From the NCBI GenBank assembly GCA_005502775.1, contig SCNI01000014.1, positions 21,439 through 85,438 on the forward strand: a DNA stretch of 64,000 nucleotides. Direction: 5' to 3'. Made by a program: the position numbers and the translations under genes. Below the pieces are notes generated by a model. That model was given only the letters and a program-made list of their open reading frames with translations, had not been told where the DNA came from and ran no database searches. Numbering within the stretch: the stretch's first letter is position 1; each line of letters begins with the position of its first letter. Positions 61,889 to 64,000 of the stretch are shown one piece after another. Source of the DNA: Microbacteriaceae bacterium 3FA27C10 (lineage in GTDB: Bacteria > Actinomycetota > Actinomycetes > Actinomycetales > Microbacteriaceae).

Positions 61889-64000
61889 TCAGAGCTGCGC
61901 GCGGCGGGTGCGGCGGCGCAGAATGCTGAGCGAGGCGCCCAGGAGGAGCGCCAGTGCAGCGCCCGCGGCGAGGGATGCGGGGCCACCGGAGGCCGTGCCC
62001 GTCGCGGCGAGCGTCGGGGTGCCGGCGGCCACCACCGTGAGGTCCAGCGAGGCCCGCCCGCCGTCCTCCGCGACAGCGGTGAGCGTGGCGGGGCCGGCCG
62101 CGACCGTCTCGGGGAGGCGCAGCGTGACGCGGAACGCGCCCTGCGCATCCGTCGTCGTGGTCACGGCGAGCCCGCCGGGCCCGGCGAGAGCGACGGATGC
62201 GCCCGGGTCGTACCCCGCGCCCGCCACCTCGAACGCGGTGCCGGCCACGACGGTGCCCGCCGCGGAACTGATGCGGCCGACCGCGGCGCTGAGCGTGAAC
62301 GTCTCGGGTGCGGCCGGAACCGGGTAGTCGAGCGCCGCGAAGGTGAGGAACTGGTCGAGGAACGGCGCCCGGCCGCCGGCGGCCGGCACATCGGCCGCCG
62401 TGGACTCGACCGGCACGCTCACCGTGCCGCCCGTGACGACCACGGGCGTGCCGCTGGGCTTGGGGATCCAGTAGCCCCACTCGATCGTGTCGACGGTCAC
62501 GGCGAGGCGGTGGCCGGCGCGCACGGTCCAGTCCATGCTCAACAGGGTGAACCGGGTGACTCCGTCGGCAGACAGGGTCGAGACGTTGTCGTTGACGATG
62601 ACCGCGCTGCGGTCGGGCGCGACATCCCACAGCTGCACCATCGTGTTGCCGGCGCCCTGGGTGTTCAGCTCGACCACGGGGGTCCCCGTGAGCCGCACGT
62701 CGGTGCGCAGCGGGCGCGAGAGGGTCAGCACGCCCACGGACTTGTCGTTCGCGTCGGGCACGGGGTCGCCGTGGCCGTCGTCGAGCCGAACGGAGAACGG
62801 GTTGGGGTTGGGGCCGACCGGATCGTCGTCGGTCTGCGTGCCCCGCCCGGTGTCGGTGTAGGCGCCGGCCTGCAGCGGGATCACCGCGGTCTTCGCAGTC
62901 GTGCCCCAGGAATTCTGAATGCGCCACCGTCCGAAGTTGTCCTGGATGTAGAAGTACGACGACACCTCCGTGGTCTGCTCCTTCAGGTGGGCGTCGTAGA
63001 ACGCCATCACCTCGTCGAACCAGGTGGTGCGGCCCATCTGCAGGGTGCCGTTCTTGTCGAGCTCGTTGCCGCGCACGTGGTCCCACGGGCCGAGCCACGC
63101 GCGAACCTCGCCGGTGTGGCCGTCGAGGAACTGCTGCATGCCCTCCGGCTTGGTGTTCTGCTCGGTGAGCCCCTGGGTGAACAGCAGCGGCACCGCCGAG
63201 CCGCCCACGTTCGCCGGCAGGTCGCGGCTGCGCCAGAAGTCGCTCTGGCGGTCCATCTCCTTGGTCTCTGCCATGATGGTCTGCCGGCACTCCGGATGGG
63301 TCGTCTCGTAGGCCGCGTTCTGCAGGTACTGCGGGGTGTCGGCCGGGATGTCGTAGCCGTCCTGCTGGTAGGCGTGGTCGACGCCCGGCAGGCTCGCCGT
63401 CACGAGGTAGGACAGGGGGCTCTCGACCTGCTGCGGGCGCGAGATGCCGTTGGTGATGAGGTAGTCGTAGCCGCTCCACGAGGGCTCCTGAGCCACGACC
63501 GCCTTGAGGCCCGCGGGCTGGAGGTCGATGCCCGCGAGACCCGTGGATCCGTCGTAGGACTTGCCGTAGAGGCCCACCGCGCCCGTCGACCACGACTGCT
63601 GCGCCGCCCATTCGACCGCGCTGACCACGTCGGCCTGCTCGCCGGGGCCGAGCCAGTCGATGCATCCGGTGCTCGCGCCGAAGCCGCGCAGGTCGACGTA
63701 GACGAAGGTGTAGCCGCGGGCCATCAGCTGCGCGCCGTCGATGAGGTCGGTGAACCGCGTCGAGGGGCCGGTGTGGGCCGGATGCGTGTCGACGTTCGCG
63801 CCGGAGTGCGAGAAGTAGGGGCCGATCGACATGATGACGGGGGTCTTCTCGCCGGGCGCGAGGTTCGCGGGGCGGAGCACGTCGGCGTGGAGCTGCACGG
63901 CGTCGCCGTTGCTCGACGGGGCGGAGGAGGGGAAGTAGGCCTCGGTCCAGGCGGCGCCGTCGGGCACGGAGGGGTTCTGGGCGTGGGTGACGCCGTGCAG
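61889..64000 (-). CDS. Sortase-anchored CocE/NonD-type hydrolase, 5' end outside the window
   Basis: At least 703 codons, open to the window edge. The hydrolase part has GLYGKSYDGST with the nucleophile Ser, and GPWDHVRG with the likely catalytic His, as in X-Pro dipeptidyl-peptidase/CocE serine enzymes; a jelly-roll domain follows. Near the C-terminus are an Ig-like module, then LAATG, a hydrophobic segment and RRRTRRAQL, a class E sortase signal. The mature enzyme should be covalently wall-bound. The GTG at 63967 is internal; a signal peptide is expected beyond base 64000. Confidence 0.88.
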   Translation of the reverse strand: MHGVTHAQNPSVPDGAAWTEAYFPSSAPSSNGDAVQLHADVLRPANLAPGEKTPVIMSIGPYFSHSGANVDTHPAHTGPSTRFTDLIDGAQLMARGYTFVYVDLRGFGASTGCIDWLGPGEQADVVSAVEWAAQQSWSTGAVGLYGKSYDGSTGLAGIDLQPAGLKAVVAQEPSWSGYDYLITNGISRPQQVESPLSYLVTASLPGVDHAYQQDGYDIPADTPQYLQNAAYETTHPECRQTIMAETKEMDRQSDFWRSRDLPANVGGSAVPLLFTQGLTEQNTKPEGMQQFLDGHTGEVRAWLGPWDHVRGNELDKNGTLQMGRTTWFDEVMAFYDAHLKEQTTEVSSYFYIQDNFGRWRIQNSWGTTAKTAVIPLQAGAYTDTGRGTQTDDDPVGPNPNPFSVRLDDGHGDPVPDANDKSVGVLTLSRPLRTDVRLTGTPVVELNTQGAGNTMVQLWDVAPDRSAVIVNDNVSTLSADGVTRFTLLSMDWTVRAGHRLAVTVDTIEWGYWIPKPSGTPVVVTGGTVSVPVESTAADVPAAGGRAPFLDQFLTFAALDYPVPAAPETFTLSAAVGRISSAAGTVVAGTAFEVAGAGYDPGASVALAGPGGLAVTTTTDAQGAFRVTLRLPETVAAGPATLTAVAEDGGRASLDLTVVAAGTPTLAATGTASGGPASLAAGAALALLLGASLSILRRRTRRAQL

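Overview
The window is high-GC actinobacterial DNA. Several marks point to the Microbacteriaceae: DUF222/HNH '13E12' proteins, DUF2510 and Excalibur surface proteins, an HspR-type HAIR operator, many leaderless genes, and the word GGATGC/GCATCC scattered through the ancestral genes. The genus cannot be fixed from the sequence alone.

Layout. 1-5.3 kb: the 5' part of nnr, a secreted transglycosylase-like protein, an F420-type deazaflavin enzyme, a partner-switching module (GAF-SpoIIE phosphatase, anti-sigma kinase, STAS antagonist) and a CDP-alcohol phosphotransferase. 5.4-8.8 kb: a complete molybdate uptake operon (mop-like regulator, modA, modB, modC) beside tRNA-Cys. 8.9-25.3 kb: small regulator/enzyme modules. 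These include two paralogous divergent TetR/NAD-epimerase pairs, an HspR-controlled ClpC-like unfoldase, a 2,3-butanediol-type dehydrogenase with an SDR, a MerR/reductase pair, a DHA2 efflux pump and a MarR/hydrolase pair, with clear dyad operators between most of them.

25.5-34.8 kb: two nearly identical DUF222/HNH genes form 1.4-kb direct repeats. Between them lie a cell-wall-binding protein, the oxygen-dependent methionine synthase pair mesX-mesD behind a short leader peptide, a DUF2510-G5-Excalibur protein and a higBA toxin-antitoxin pair. 34.8-42.3 kb: an ABC exporter, then a lower-GC cluster of secreted and membrane proteins with PadR and ECF-sigma regulators.

42.4-52 kb is an accessory island. 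A MazG-like gene leads into a GIY-YIG/DUF2075 helicase gene that is now broken into pieces. An antisense helicase-associated-domain gene sits where the missing ATPase core should be, and a solitary DndB-family (DGQHR) gene sits between two later fragments. Next come two divergent ribbon-helix-helix-like genes and a compact restriction-modification unit of two overlapping cytosine-C5 methyltransferases and a winged-helix PD-(D/E)XK nuclease. A fragment of an unrelated helicase marks the far edge.

52-64 kb returns to chromosomal character: an IclR-controlled beta-ketoadipate operon (pcaI, pcaJ, pcaF), an F420/NADP-type and a luciferase-type oxidoreductase with a MarR regulator, an unusual pair of a PD-(D/E)XK-like protein and a degenerate kinase with an Ig-like domain, a DoxX/TetR pair and a sortase-anchored CocE-type hydrolase that runs off the window. 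The best candidates for new biology are the restriction unit with its surrounding wreckage and the nuclease/pseudokinase pair.
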